From assembly GCA_035949055.1 (NCBI GenBank), contig DASZIO010000023.1, positions 1 to 64,000 on the forward strand: 64,000 bases of DNA, given 5' to 3'. Below the pieces are notes generated by a model. The model saw only the letters and a list, made by a program, of their open reading frames with translations. It did no database searches and was not told the origin of the DNA. Within the stretch, counting starts at the first letter, position 1, and each line of letters begins with the position of its first letter. The stretch is from Bog-756 sp035949055 (GTDB lineage Bacteria; Actinomycetota; Acidimicrobiia; Acidimicrobiales; RAAP-2). The position numbers and the translations under genes were made by a program. Below, in pieces: positions 17,299 to 25,201 of this stretch.

Positions 17299-17787
17299 TT
17301 AGCTGTGGGACGCGCAGTTTGGGCAGGTGCCGAGGACTTCGACGGTGTGGGTGACGTCGACGAAGCCGTGTTCCATGCCAGTTTTGGCGGCCCAGCGTTC
17401 CACTTCTGGTCCCTCGACCTCGATGGCGCTGCCGCAGTCGCGGCAGACAAGGTGGTGGTGGTGCTCGGCGCTGGCGCAGCGGCGGTAGCGGGTCTCTCCG
17501 TCGTCGCCTCGCAGAGCATCGAGCTCGCCTGCGTCGGCCAGCGCTCGGACTTGGTTGTAGACGGTGGTGAGGGCGACGTTCTCGCCTTGGGCTTGGAGCT
17601 CTGTGCGAAGCTCTTGCGCCGAGAGGAACCCGTCGGACGCTTCTAAGACGGCGGCCAGGGCGCGTTTCTGTCGCGTCGAGCGCTCTTGGGGCGCACGGCG
17701 CGGCGGACCGTCAGCATCGGCATCGATCACCATGGGTCCGTGCTCGAGGGTCTCAGTGGTCGTCCCAGTGGCCTTCGTGGGAGGCAT
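17299..17787 (-). CDS. Fur-family metalloregulator (Zur-like by context)
   Basis: A 162-residue (or 144 from the ATG at 17733) Fur protein. The winged helix reads RSTRQKRALAAVLEASDGFLSAQELRTELQAQG, then VALTTVYNQVRALADAGELD. The metal core has EHHHHLVCRDCG and a second pair CPNC near the C-terminus, the structural zinc site. Fur-family repressors bind DNA when loaded with metal. It closes a minus-strand operon with an ArsR regulator and a His-rich protein, divergent from a ZnuABC-type importer, so zinc sensing (Zur) is the best guess. The longer start overlaps the upstream gene by 35 bases; neither start has a strong ribosome site. Confidence 0.9.
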   Translation of the reverse strand: MPPTKATGTTTETLEHGPMVIDADADGPPRRAPQERSTRQKRALAAVLEASDGFLSAQELRTELQAQGENVALTTVYNQVRALADAGELDALRGDDGETRYRRCASAEHHHHLVCRDCGSAIEVEGPEVERWAAKTGMEHGFVDVTHTVEVLGTCPNCASHS

Positions 17788-18046
17788 GGCGGTGCCCGTC
17801 GTGTAGATAGTCGACGTGGCCGTCGTGGGGGATGGCTACATGTCCGCACCCGTCACCGTGAACATGGGTGTGACTGGAGTGCTCGGTGTGGCTCTGGGTG
17901 GTGCATTCGTCGAAGTGCCCGTCGTGGGCGACGTGAACGTGCCCGTCATGGAGGTAGTCGACGTGGTCGCCGTGGGGGATGGCGACATGTCCGCAGCCGT
18001 CACCGTGAACATGGGTGTGGCTGGAGTGCTCGAGGTGGGTGGTCAT
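17753..18046 (-). CDS. Histidine-rich metal-binding protein with internal duplication
   Basis: A 97-residue protein starting at the ATG at 18046, with a strong AGGAGG (18053-18058) and an ATGA overlap with the ArsR stop. About a quarter of residues are His, with Asp and two Cys in the CGH motifs. Two near-identical units follow each other (EHSSHTHVHGDGCGHVAIPH, then HVDYLHDGH), about 49 residues apart. Single-unit versions of this small protein sit beside Zur/zinc-uptake genes in other actinobacteria, sometimes mislabelled as permease or dehydratase. Likely roles are zinc buffering or delivery in the cytosol; there is no signal peptide. The duplication would double binding capacity. Confidence 0.82.
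   Translation of the reverse strand: MTTHLEHSSHTHVHGDGCGHVAIPHGDHVDYLHDGHVHVAHDGHFDECTTQSHTEHSSHTHVHGDGCGHVAIPHDGHVDYLHDGHRHASHEGHWDDH
17792..18031 (-). repeat. Two 93-bp repeats 147 bp apart inside the His-rich gene
   Basis: Units 17792-17884 and 17939-18031 have equal length and differ at only about a dozen positions. Both encode a THVHGDGCGHVAIPH...HVDYLHDGH module. This is an in-frame gene-internal duplication. Confidence 0.85.
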
Positions 18047-18366
18047 GGGTGATCCTCCTGGGAGTGCCGGATGGCGTCGTTGACGATGTGACCGACGTGG
18101 GCGTCGGCAAGTTGGTAGGTGATCTCGGTACCGCGCCGAGTAGAGGTGACCAGGCCGGCTTCGCGCAGGACCTTGAGGTGCTGGGACAACAGCGGCTGGC
18201 TCACCACCCGCCCGGCGGCCTCGAGCGACGTCTGTAGTTCGTGGACGCAACGAGGTCCTTCGCAGAGCTCGACGACCGTGGCCAGCCGGGTCGTAGAGGC
18301 GAGGGCCTTGAGCAGATCCGCAGCCCCGGTTAGCTGGTCAGGCGCCTTCGTGTCGACCACCCTCAT
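18043..18366 (-). CDS. ArsR/SmtB-family metalloregulator
   Basis: A 107-residue winged-helix repressor: LLKALASTTRLATVVELCEGPRCVHELQTSL, then VSQPLLSQHLKVLREAGLVTSTRRGTEITYQL, the standard ArsR fold. CEGPRCVHEL has the Cys-x4-Cys of some alpha3-site sensors, and the C-terminal ADAHVGHIVNDAIRHSQEDH is His/Asp-rich as in zinc-responsive alpha5-site sensors such as SmtB. It leads the operon with the His-rich protein and the Fur protein. A 14-base perfect palindrome 12 bases upstream of its start is a natural operator. Metal specificity is inferred (zinc). Confidence 0.92.
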   Translation of the reverse strand: MRVVDTKAPDQLTGAADLLKALASTTRLATVVELCEGPRCVHELQTSLEAAGRVVSQPLLSQHLKVLREAGLVTSTRRGTEITYQLADAHVGHIVNDAIRHSQEDHP

Positions 18367-18377
18367 ACATTAGCACT

Positions 18378-18391
18378 TCCTTATATAAGGA
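18378..18391. promoter_or_regulatory. 14-bp perfect palindrome, candidate ArsR operator
   Basis: TCCTTATATAAGGA is exactly self-complementary and is AT-rich against a GC-rich background. It lies 12-25 bases upstream of the ArsR start, in the region shared with the divergent zinc importer. Confidence 0.65.
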
Positions 18392-18433
18392 CCAAGCCAT
18401 GGATGGGCATAGAAGGGTCGTCCGCTCGTATTT

Positions 18434-18478
18434 GCAACTATTCCAGTTACGGGTCTAGGTTATCTGCAACTGATCCAG
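18434..18478. promoter_or_regulatory. Direct repeat in the importer promoter region
   Basis: GCAACTATTCCAG (18434-18446) and GCAACTGATCCAG (18466-18478) differ at two of 13 positions and are spaced 32 bases, about three helical turns. The first also forms an imperfect inverted repeat with AGTTAC at 18445-18450. It does not match the known streptomycete Zur box, so the bound protein is uncertain. Confidence 0.4.
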
Positions 18479-18530
18479 ACAAGCTCCAGGTGCTCTTTCG
18501 CCCGGGTTGGAAGAGGGTCGGTAGGAACCC

Positions 18531-19517
18531 GTGTCGGCGATGCCGACGATGACCAGAAGAGACCGGAGGAGGATGTTCAGGTTCGTGCGGGCGGCCGTTG
18601 GGATGGTGGGGATCGGGGCGGTGCTGTTGGCCGCGGGGTGCAGTTCGTCGTCGGCGCCAGCGGCGTTGGCCAACGGATCGAGTAGCGGGAGCACGGTGGC
18701 GGTGGTGGCGGGGGAGAACGAGTACGGGAATGTGGCGTCTCAGATCGGCGGCCCGTACGTGAGCGTCTACTCGGTGGACTCGAACCCGAACACCGATCCG
18801 CACACCTATGAGGCCACGCCGAGCGTGGGGCAGAAGATCGCCACTGCGAACCTGCTGATCGAGAACGGAGTGGGCTATGACTCTTTCATGGGTTCGCTCG
18901 CTTCGGCGTCGCCGAACTCGGCTCGAAAGGTAATCAGCGTGCAGCATTTGTTGGGTCTGCCGGACAGCACGCCGAATCCGCACTTATGGTACGACCCGCA
19001 GACGATGCCGGCGGTCGCTCAGGCGTTGGCGTCGGATCTGTCTGCGCTGGATCCGGCGCACGCGTCCACGTTCCAGGCGAACGAGACCAAGTTCGTGGCT
19101 TCGCTGCAGCCGTGGATCCAGGCCGTCGCCGCGTTCAAGGCCAAGTACGGGGGGACGACGGCGGCGACGACCGAGCCGGTGGCCGACTACCTGTTGACGG
19201 CCATGGGGATCAACAATCTGACGCCATTTCAGTTCCAGGCCGACATCATGAATGGCACAGACCCCACCCCTCAGGACGTGTCGCTGGAGAAGGGGTTCTT
19301 CAGCAACCACCAGGTGAAGGTGTTCTGCTACAACCAGCAGGTCACCAGCCCGCTCACGGCCTCGATCCGTCAGACTGCGCTGGCGGCCGGTATACCGGTG
19401 GTCGGCGTCTACGAGACGATGCCGGTTCCCGGCTACAACTTCCAATCATGGATGATGGCCGAACTCAACGCCATCCAAAAGGCCATCACTAACGGTGCAT
19501 CCACCCAGCACCTGTGA
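18531..19517 (+). CDS. Metal ABC transporter substrate-binding lipoprotein (ZnuA/TroA-like)
   Basis: Up to 328 residues; GTG 18531, ATG 18540 or ATG 18549 could each start it and no ribosome site decides. RRRMFRFVRAAVGMVGIGAVLLAAGCSS is a lipoprotein signal with lipobox LAAGC. The mature part has cluster A-1 metal-binding features: VAGENEYGNVASQIGG, the ligand His in DPHTYEATP and a second in NPHLWYDPQTMP, and a long backbone helix. It captures zinc or manganese outside the membrane and hands it to the permeases. The His-rich loop common in ZnuA is missing. It is first in a four-gene operon with TGATG overlaps. Confidence 0.9.
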   Translation: MSAMPTMTRRDRRRMFRFVRAAVGMVGIGAVLLAAGCSSSSAPAALANGSSSGSTVAVVAGENEYGNVASQIGGPYVSVYSVDSNPNTDPHTYEATPSVGQKIATANLLIENGVGYDSFMGSLASASPNSARKVISVQHLLGLPDSTPNPHLWYDPQTMPAVAQALASDLSALDPAHASTFQANETKFVASLQPWIQAVAAFKAKYGGTTAATTEPVADYLLTAMGINNLTPFQFQADIMNGTDPTPQDVSLEKGFFSNHQVKVFCYNQQVTSPLTASIRQTALAAGIPVVGVYETMPVPGYNFQSWMMAELNAIQKAITNGASTQHL

Positions 19518-20395
19518 TGGTGAAGACTGATCCCGTCGCGTCACCCGGAGGGCCGCTCCGAGACGGCACAGACTTGGCCGCCCCCGCCCTCGTGCTTGAG
19601 GTCGATGATGTGAGCGTGTCGCTGGGAGGCCGCCGGGTTCTCGACCAAGTGTCGTTCTCAGTACAGGCTGGTGGGTTCTGTGGGCTCATCGGCTCGAACG
19701 GAGCAGGGAAGACCACCCTGTTGCGGGTGATTCTCGGCCTGCTTACGCCAAGCGGAGGCCGGATCGCGGTCACCGGCGGGACCCGACGACGACGTGATCC
19801 ACAAATTGGTTACGTTCCGCAGAAGATCCTCCTCGAGGCGGACCTGCCGCTCCGAGCTCGGGACCTGGTCGGACTCGGTCTGGACGGGCACCGCTTTGGG
19901 CTCTCCTGGCCGGCGTCGAAGCGTCGTGTGGTAGTTGACGAGATGCTCGACGCGGTCGGAGCGATCCGGTTCGCGGATGCCCGGATCGGAAACCTCTCGG
20001 GTGGGGAGCAGCAGCGGGTCATGATCGCCCAAGCGCTCATCTGCCGCCCGAAGCTGTTGTTGCTCGACGAGCCATTAGCGAACCTGGATATCCGCTCCGC
20101 CGCCGAGGTGGTCGAGCTCCTGGCCCGGATCGCCGCCGAACAGCGCATCGCCATCCTGCTCTCCGCTCACGACATCAACCCCCTACTGCCAGTCATGGAC
20201 CGCGTCGTCTACCTCGCCGATGGCCGGGCCGCATCAGGCACTACCGATCAGGTGGTCCGAACCGACACCCTCAGTCAGCTCTACGGACACCACGTCGAGG
20301 TCATCCATGTCCAGGGACGGGTGCTGGTCGTCTCGGGCGCTGAGCATCAGGCCCACCATGCTGGTGATGTCGATCCCTTTTTGCGAGGGGTTTGA
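19517..20395 (+). CDS. Metal ABC transporter ATP-binding protein (ZnuC-like)
   Basis: The ATG at 19517 overlaps the previous stop (TGATG), giving 292 residues. ABC ATPase landmarks: Walker A GSNGAGKTT, Q-loop YVPQK, signature LSGGEQQR, Walker B LLLLDEPLANLD and switch His in LLSAHDINPL. GRAASGTTDQVVRTDTLSQLYGHHVEVIHV near the end is characteristic of zinc/manganese importers. It powers uptake through the two downstream permeases. Confidence 0.94.
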   Translation: MVKTDPVASPGGPLRDGTDLAAPALVLEVDDVSVSLGGRRVLDQVSFSVQAGGFCGLIGSNGAGKTTLLRVILGLLTPSGGRIAVTGGTRRRRDPQIGYVPQKILLEADLPLRARDLVGLGLDGHRFGLSWPASKRRVVVDEMLDAVGAIRFADARIGNLSGGEQQRVMIAQALICRPKLLLLDEPLANLDIRSAAEVVELLARIAAEQRIAILLSAHDINPLLPVMDRVVYLADGRAASGTTDQVVRTDTLSQLYGHHVEVIHVQGRVLVVSGAEHQAHHAGDVDPFLRGV

Positions 20396-21318
20396 TGCTC
20401 GCGGCCTCCTGGTCCACGCTGTTCGAACCGGGATTCTTCTCGTCGGAGCCGGTCCGGGTGGCTCTGATCGTCGGTGCGATCACGGCGATCGTGTCTGGAG
20501 TCGTCGGAGTGTTCACCGTCATTCGTGGACAGTCGTTCGCCGGGCATGCCCTCTCGGACATCGGCACCGCCGGCGGTTCCGCCGCGTTCTTGGTCGGTGC
20601 GTCCACCCTCTATGGGTTCGTTGCCTTCAACGTGGTCGCCGCCGGCGTTATGGAACTCATCGGCATCCGCAAACCCCGAGGGCGCGACCTCGCCACAGGC
20701 ATCGTGCTCGGTGCCTCGCTGGGGTTGGCGGCCCTGTTCCTCTACGAAGGCACCATCAGCACGAGCACGACCGGGGCCACGGTGAACGTGCTCTTCGGAT
20801 CCATCTTCACTCTGCCTCCCGGCATCACGACCGTCATGGCTGTGCTCGGCGTAACCGCGGTGGTGCTTATTGGCGTCTTGTACCGGCCCCTGCTCCTGAG
20901 CTCGGTGAGCTACGAGCTGGCTGCGGCGCGCGGTGTACCCGTCCGCCTGGTCGGCGCCGGCTACCTCTTGGCTCTGGCGTTGGCCGTGTCGATGTCCGCA
21001 GTGACGATCGGGGCCATCCTCTCGACGGCTCTGTTGATCGGACCAGCTGCCATCGCACTTCGGGTAGCGAGCCGCACCGGGGTTGCCATCGCGATCGCGG
21101 CCGCCGTCGGAGTGGTCGCCTGCTGGGCTGGAACGTTGATCGCCTACGACAGCACCGTGTGGGCTGGCGGGAACGGGTGGCCAGTCAGCTTTTGCATCGT
21201 GGTCGTCATTTTTGTCTTCTACATCGCCTCGGGAGTCGTTTCCCGCTTTCGAAGGAATAGGCGACGGGCGACGACCACCGATCAGCCACTGGCTGTCAAA
21301 CCGGTCGAGGCTGCCTGA
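20395..21318 (+). CDS. Metal ABC transporter permease (ABC-3 / ZnuB-like), first copy
   Basis: The ATG at 20395 overlaps the ATPase stop as TGATG; 307 residues. About eight hydrophobic segments, with VFTVIRGQSFAGHALSDIGTAGG and YRPLLLSSVSYELAAARGVPVRLV, both characteristic of ABC-3 family permeases; the latter contains the ATPase-coupling loop. The C-terminus is cytoplasmic and basic. A second, related permease follows, so the transporter is probably a heterodimer rather than the homodimer of enteric ZnuB. Confidence 0.92.
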   Translation: MLAASWSTLFEPGFFSSEPVRVALIVGAITAIVSGVVGVFTVIRGQSFAGHALSDIGTAGGSAAFLVGASTLYGFVAFNVVAAGVMELIGIRKPRGRDLATGIVLGASLGLAALFLYEGTISTSTTGATVNVLFGSIFTLPPGITTVMAVLGVTAVVLIGVLYRPLLLSSVSYELAAARGVPVRLVGAGYLLALALAVSMSAVTIGAILSTALLIGPAAIALRVASRTGVAIAIAAAVGVVACWAGTLIAYDSTVWAGGNGWPVSFCIVVVIFVFYIASGVVSRFRRNRRRATTTDQPLAVKPVEAA

Positions 21319-22127
21319 TGTTCGCCAGCTTCATGATCAATGCGTGGGAGGCAGCCACCATCGTGGCCATCGTTGCTGGCGTGGTCGGGTTCTTCACTGT
21401 GCTGCGCGGCGAAGCCTTCGCCGCGCACTCTCTTCCCAACGGGGCTTTCGCCGGAGCGGCCGGGGCCTTCCTGATTGGCGCCAACACCATTGTTGGCCTC
21501 GGCGTCTTCTCCCTCGCCGGGGCCGGGATGATCGCCGGGTTGGGCCGGCGGGCCCGAAGCGATGTGGCCACCGCCCTGACGATCGTGCTGATGCTGGCTC
21601 TCGGCGATCTGTTCCTCTCGCGCACCAGCGAGTATGCCCCCGAGATCTTCGCCCTGCTATTTGGTGAGGTCCTCGGCGTCTCCACCAGCAAGCTCGGGCC
21701 GACCGCGGTGATCGCCGCGGTGTGCATCGCTTCGGTCATCGCCCTTTACCGTCCGCTGATGCTTTCTTCGGTCACCCCCGAGGTTGCTGAAGCCCGCGGC
21801 ATCAACCCCCGGGTGATGGACCTGGCATTTCTGGTCGTAGTGGCGCTCGTGACGACCATGGCTGTCCCTGTCGTTGGATCGCTGCTCATCTTCAGCCTCC
21901 TCATCGGCCCGCCCGCCGCCGCACGGTCCTTCACCAGCCGTCCCCTGGTGGCAATGGGCTTGTCAGTGCTGTTCGCGCTCGTCACCGTGTGGGTGGCCAT
22001 CGCCGTTTCCTACGAGTCGAACCTGCCCATCGGCTTCTTCGTCGGCGCCATCAGTGCCTTCGCCTATACCGTGGGGCGAGCGTGGACCGCCTGGCAGCAA
22101 AGCCGCGGGCGAAAAGTGGCAAGGTGA
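21318..22127 (+). CDS. Metal ABC transporter permease (ABC-3 family), second copy
   Basis: The ATG at 21318 overlaps the first permease stop (TGATG); 269 residues with about eight membrane segments. GFFTVLRGEAFAAHSLPNGAFAGAAGAFLIG and YRPLMLSSVTPEVAEARGINPRVMDLAF parallel the first copy. The two have clearly diverged, so they are old paralogues. It ends the operon; 5 bases after its stop lies the tRNA-like fragment. Confidence 0.92.
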   Translation: MFASFMINAWEAATIVAIVAGVVGFFTVLRGEAFAAHSLPNGAFAGAAGAFLIGANTIVGLGVFSLAGAGMIAGLGRRARSDVATALTIVLMLALGDLFLSRTSEYAPEIFALLFGEVLGVSTSKLGPTAVIAAVCIASVIALYRPLMLSSVTPEVAEARGINPRVMDLAFLVVVALVTTMAVPVVGSLLIFSLLIGPPAAARSFTSRPLVAMGLSVLFALVTVWVAIAVSYESNLPIGFFVGAISAFAYTVGRAWTAWQQSRGRKVAR

Positions 22128-22131
22128 GGGC

Positions 22132-22158
22132 CGCGGGTTGGAGTCCTGTCGTCCGCTC
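22132..22158 (+). other. tRNA-Gly 3'-end-like fragment, possible attachment-site remnant
   Basis: The 27 bases can be read as a T-arm (stem GCGGG / CCTGT with two wobble pairs, loop TTGGAGT) followed by acceptor strand CGTCCGC and discriminator T. They resemble the 3' end of bacterial tRNA-Gly genes with GCGGACG acceptors, apart from about two changes, including loss of the conserved C of TTC. No matching 5' half lies upstream. Integrative elements typically leave such 3' fragments. Confidence 0.4.
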
Positions 22159-22308
22159 TGGGGGGATCCGCTGGTTGGCGGTCCGTGGGTGCTTGATTGC
22201 GCCGGACTCTGAGATTCCGGTCGGCTGCCGTACCACATCCGCACCGCCAATAATTCGATTTGTCCGGCCGTGTACCAATGAGCATCACCTATTGCGCGTG
22301 GAGCTCAG

Positions 22309-22488
22309 TCACGCACAGCGGCGAAGTCGTTGGTACTGAGTGGTACCCGGCCCTTCGGCAAGCAGCTCGTCCGACGTGTCGGTGACCGCTGCCTCGATCT
22401 CCCTGTAGCCGGCCGAGACCTGTTCGGCCTTGAGGAGGATCTCGAAGACAGTCGAGCGATGGTGCCCGTGGCTGTTGGTGGAGAGCAT
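22309..22488 (-). CDS. Small hypothetical protein (59 aa) downstream of MFS gene
   Basis: The ATG at 22488 lies 8 bases after the MFS stop on the same strand. The product (TVFEILLKAEQVSAGYREIEAAVTDTSDELL in its middle) is amphipathic and unrecognised. There is no clear ribosome site. It may be a coupled small gene or chance. Nothing else is seen in 22159-22308. Confidence 0.3.
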   Translation of the reverse strand: MLSTNSHGHHRSTVFEILLKAEQVSAGYREIEAAVTDTSDELLAEGPGTTQYQRLRRCA

Positions 22489-22496
22489 GTCGAATT

Positions 22497-24059
22497 TCAC
22501 CGACAAGCTACCCGTACGCGGCAGATCTCGCGCTGAGGTTCTCCATCGATGCCAGTGTCGGCCGTCGTCGTGATCCGATATTCGGGCGCGAGAGACGCCA
22601 GGCCGCCGGGCTTGAACACCAGCCCGCCGACGACTGCCCCGGCCACGAAGATCAAGGACGACCATAGGAACGCCGTCGTGTAACTGTGTAGGGCAGCGGC
22701 CTCGAGGTTGGCCGGGTTCACCGCCCGACCCACCAAGTAGGCCGTGGCCGCACCGGCGGCCAGCGTATTGAGCAACGACGTGCCGATTGAACCCCCAACT
22801 TGCTGGGCCGTATTGAGGGTGGCCGATCCCACGCCGGCGTCCTGGGGCGCCAGACCGAGGGTGCCGGTGCTGAACGAGGGGGCGACGCTCAGGCCGAATC
22901 CGAAACCCAACACGATGAGATACGGAAGCACGTGGCTGGCGTACGAAGAGTGCAACCCGACCAGATGGAGCCCGAACAATGCCGCAGCAGCCATGAGCAA
23001 GCCGATAGGAACGATCGGCTTGGGACCGAACCTCGGCAGGAGGATGCGGTTCGACACCTGGGCCATCGCGGCCAAGGCCGCCACCATCGGGAGGAACGCG
23101 ACGCCGGTCTTTACCGGACTGAACCCCAGAGTGTCCTGCAGGTAGTAGGTGAGGAACAAGAACACACCGAAGAGCCCGATGCTGGCGAACAGCATGGCCA
23201 ATATTGATCCGCCCCTGGTTCGGTTGAGCACGACCCGGGGCGGGAGCAGCGGGTACCTGGCCTTGGTCTCGAAATAGGCGAATCCAGCCAGCAGGACTAC
23301 CCCGACAACGAGGAACCCGATGGTGAAGGGATTGCTCCACGCGGTGGTCTCGGCGTGAGAGAAGCCGAAGACGAGGGAGAACAGCCCGCCGGCTACGAGG
23401 AATAGGCCGGGCAGGTCCAACGGGTCGTGGTCAGCGCCCTCGTCGTTCTTCAACCAGAGCAGGGCCCCGACGGTGGCGCTGGCAGCGAACGCCAGGTTGA
23501 CGAAGAGCGTCCACCGCCACGAGGCGTAGGAGGTCAGGATGCCGCCGAGCAGGAGCCCCAGTGCCCCACCTGCGCCGGCGATGGCGCCGTAGATTCCGAA
23601 GGCCTTGCCACGCTCCCCCGGATCACTGAACGTGGTGGTCAAGAGGGCCAGCACCGAGGGGGCGAGTAGAGCGCCGAATGCGCCCTGGACGGTCCTGGCG
23701 ATGACCAGCATGGCGAAGTTGACCGAGGCCCCACCGATGGCCGAAGCGACAGCGAAGCCCACGAGTCCGGTGATGAGGGCCCGCTTGCGTCCAATGATGT
23801 CGCCGATCCGACCGCCGAGGAGGAGCAGGCTGCCGAAGGCAAGGGAGTAAGCGGTGACGATCCACTGTCGGTCGGCGTTGGAGAAGTGCAGATCGTGCTG
23901 GGCAGTGGGTAGGGCGATATTAACGATGGTGCTGTCGAGAATTACCATCAACTGGGCGATGCCCAGCACGGCGAGGATCCACCACCGCCTGGTCTCGTTG
24001 GTGCCATTGTCGGGTGCCTCGTCTCCGCCCGACCGTTCCACTGTCATCAATGTGGTCAT
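22497..24059 (-). CDS. MFS drug:H+ antiporter, DHA2 (14-TM) family
   Basis: A 520-residue transporter. WWILAVLGIAQLMVILDSTIVNIALPTAQHDL is the DHA2 family motif C-like opening, GGRIGDIIGRKRALITG is MFS motif A, and VIARTVQGAFGALLAPSVLALLTTTF is the TM4/5 region with motif B Arg. Hydrophobic segments total about 14. Such proteins export drugs, dyes or lipids using the proton gradient. The Thr/Val start (MTTLMTV) is preceded by a GGAGGATCT-like site. No adjacent regulator is visible. Confidence 0.92.
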   Translation of the reverse strand: MTTLMTVERSGGDEAPDNGTNETRRWWILAVLGIAQLMVILDSTIVNIALPTAQHDLHFSNADRQWIVTAYSLAFGSLLLLGGRIGDIIGRKRALITGLVGFAVASAIGGASVNFAMLVIARTVQGAFGALLAPSVLALLTTTFSDPGERGKAFGIYGAIAGAGGALGLLLGGILTSYASWRWTLFVNLAFAASATVGALLWLKNDEGADHDPLDLPGLFLVAGGLFSLVFGFSHAETTAWSNPFTIGFLVVGVVLLAGFAYFETKARYPLLPPRVVLNRTRGGSILAMLFASIGLFGVFLFLTYYLQDTLGFSPVKTGVAFLPMVAALAAMAQVSNRILLPRFGPKPIVPIGLLMAAAALFGLHLVGLHSSYASHVLPYLIVLGFGFGLSVAPSFSTGTLGLAPQDAGVGSATLNTAQQVGGSIGTSLLNTLAAGAATAYLVGRAVNPANLEAAALHSYTTAFLWSSLIFVAGAVVGGLVFKPGGLASLAPEYRITTTADTGIDGEPQREICRVRVACR

Positions 24060-24159
24060 CAGATCCTCCGTCCATGCAGAGGGGAGTCAATTCTGATCCT
24101 ACCGACCCACAGAAGAAACTGTCTGTGTCGCAAGCACCAGACGTGAGTCTTCCGCTTCC

Positions 24160-24368
24160 CCACGACGGGCTGCGGCACGGCCGCACGTTGGCTACTCTCC
24201 TATCCCGCGGCACCTATGGCCACGGTGTTCGATACGCACGGACAGGCGGCCGCCTGCGCCCCGCGGCTCCCGGTGGGGGAGTCGCGCCCCACGTCGTCGG
24301 CTAGGCGACCAGCTCCGCAACCGCGTACTGGCGCTGAGACAACGACTGATCATACGGCTGATAAATCC
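24160..24368 (+). repeat. Dispersed ~200-bp repeat, copy A (upstream of 24382)
   Basis: This intergenic segment aligns over most of its length with 34090-34289. Best block: 24199-24248 against 34126-34175, 7 differences in 50. The 3' block 24328-24368 (CTGGCGCTGA...CATACGG) aligns with 34249-34289. The middle has diverged, with indels. It ends 13 bases before the next start codon. See findings. Confidence 0.7.
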
Positions 24369-24381
24369 CTAGTTATCCGTC

Positions 24382-24849
24382 ATGACTAGGCTTTTGAAAG
24401 TCGTACGTCGCTCCGCGGCACAGAATGGGGACCCAATAGTGGCCCAACACTTCGCCTACGCAATCGACAAGCGCTATTTGCCATTATTGGTACCCTTCGG
24501 GTTACGCGGCTCAAAAGATGGTGTGACGCTCACCGACGATGATTCCTTCTTGGCGACCTTTGGATTTTTCAAGCTGGCAACGCCGCTGAAGAACATCACC
24601 GGTGCGCACATCACTCGGAATTACCGCTGGTGGACAGCGTTCGGAGTTCGGGCTTCGCGAGTTGACGACGGCTTGACCTTTGGAACGAACCACGACGGAG
24701 GAGTGTGCATTCACTTCGATGAAAAGGTACCGTCACCACTTCGCCGAAGTGGGCACTCCGCGCTAACGGTAACCATCGCTGACCTTGAGGGACTGACGAG
24801 CATGTTGGGAGTGGACCGTGACGAACCGCCATCTGCCTCAACAACGTGA
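24382..24849 (+). CDS. Conserved actinobacterial protein of unknown function (155 aa)
   Basis: The central segment, KRYLPLLVPFGLRGSKDGVTLTDD then FLATFGFFKLATPLKNITGAHITRNYRWWTAFGVR, is a pattern I recall from conserved actinobacterial hypothetical proteins. It has the feel of a PH-like beta domain with a Trp-rich turn. No signal peptide, membrane segment or catalytic motif is visible. GGVCIHFDEKVPSPLRRSGHSALTVTIADLEGL is the other conserved-looking block. It stands alone, directly after the dispersed repeat, without a clear ribosome site. Function unknown. Confidence 0.75.
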   Translation: MTRLLKVVRRSAAQNGDPIVAQHFAYAIDKRYLPLLVPFGLRGSKDGVTLTDDDSFLATFGFFKLATPLKNITGAHITRNYRWWTAFGVRASRVDDGLTFGTNHDGGVCIHFDEKVPSPLRRSGHSALTVTIADLEGLTSMLGVDRDEPPSASTT

Positions 24850-25201
24850 GTCGATTCGTCGCCACGACTGTGCGGGGACGTGGTGGTCGATGCAGGCCAA
24901 TGAACTGCCCCACAGAGGTTGAGCAACCGATCGAACCCTAGGTTGACCGGCTCCGAACTTGTGGATGCCGAAACCCCATCCGGACCCGCCGCGAGTGACG
25001 ATGCAATTCAGATCGGCAGTGTCGAGACGTCTGCAACGACCTGGCTGGCTCACCTCTGAATGTGGCCATCGGGAGCTGCGCTGATTGGAGCCCTGGCTAA
25101 CGACGATCCCCAGTTATCGCACCTGACTCTGGCGTCATCGCCGATCAGACCTGGCTCGATGGATCAGCTCTTCTGCCACGAACGTAGGTCCTTACTTCGA
25201 G
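24850..25201. other. Gene-free stretch
   Basis: About 350 bases between convergent genes. I find no convincing coding frame, strong hairpin or repeat here. Confidence 0.5.

Noticed and set aside
17792..18031. CRISPR-like direct repeats
   Set aside because: Only two units, in frame within a His-rich gene, with no spacers or cas genes.
18378..18391. Classic streptomycete Zur box
   Set aside because: TCCTTATATAAGGA does not resemble the TGAAAATNATTTTCA-type box; an ArsR site is more likely.
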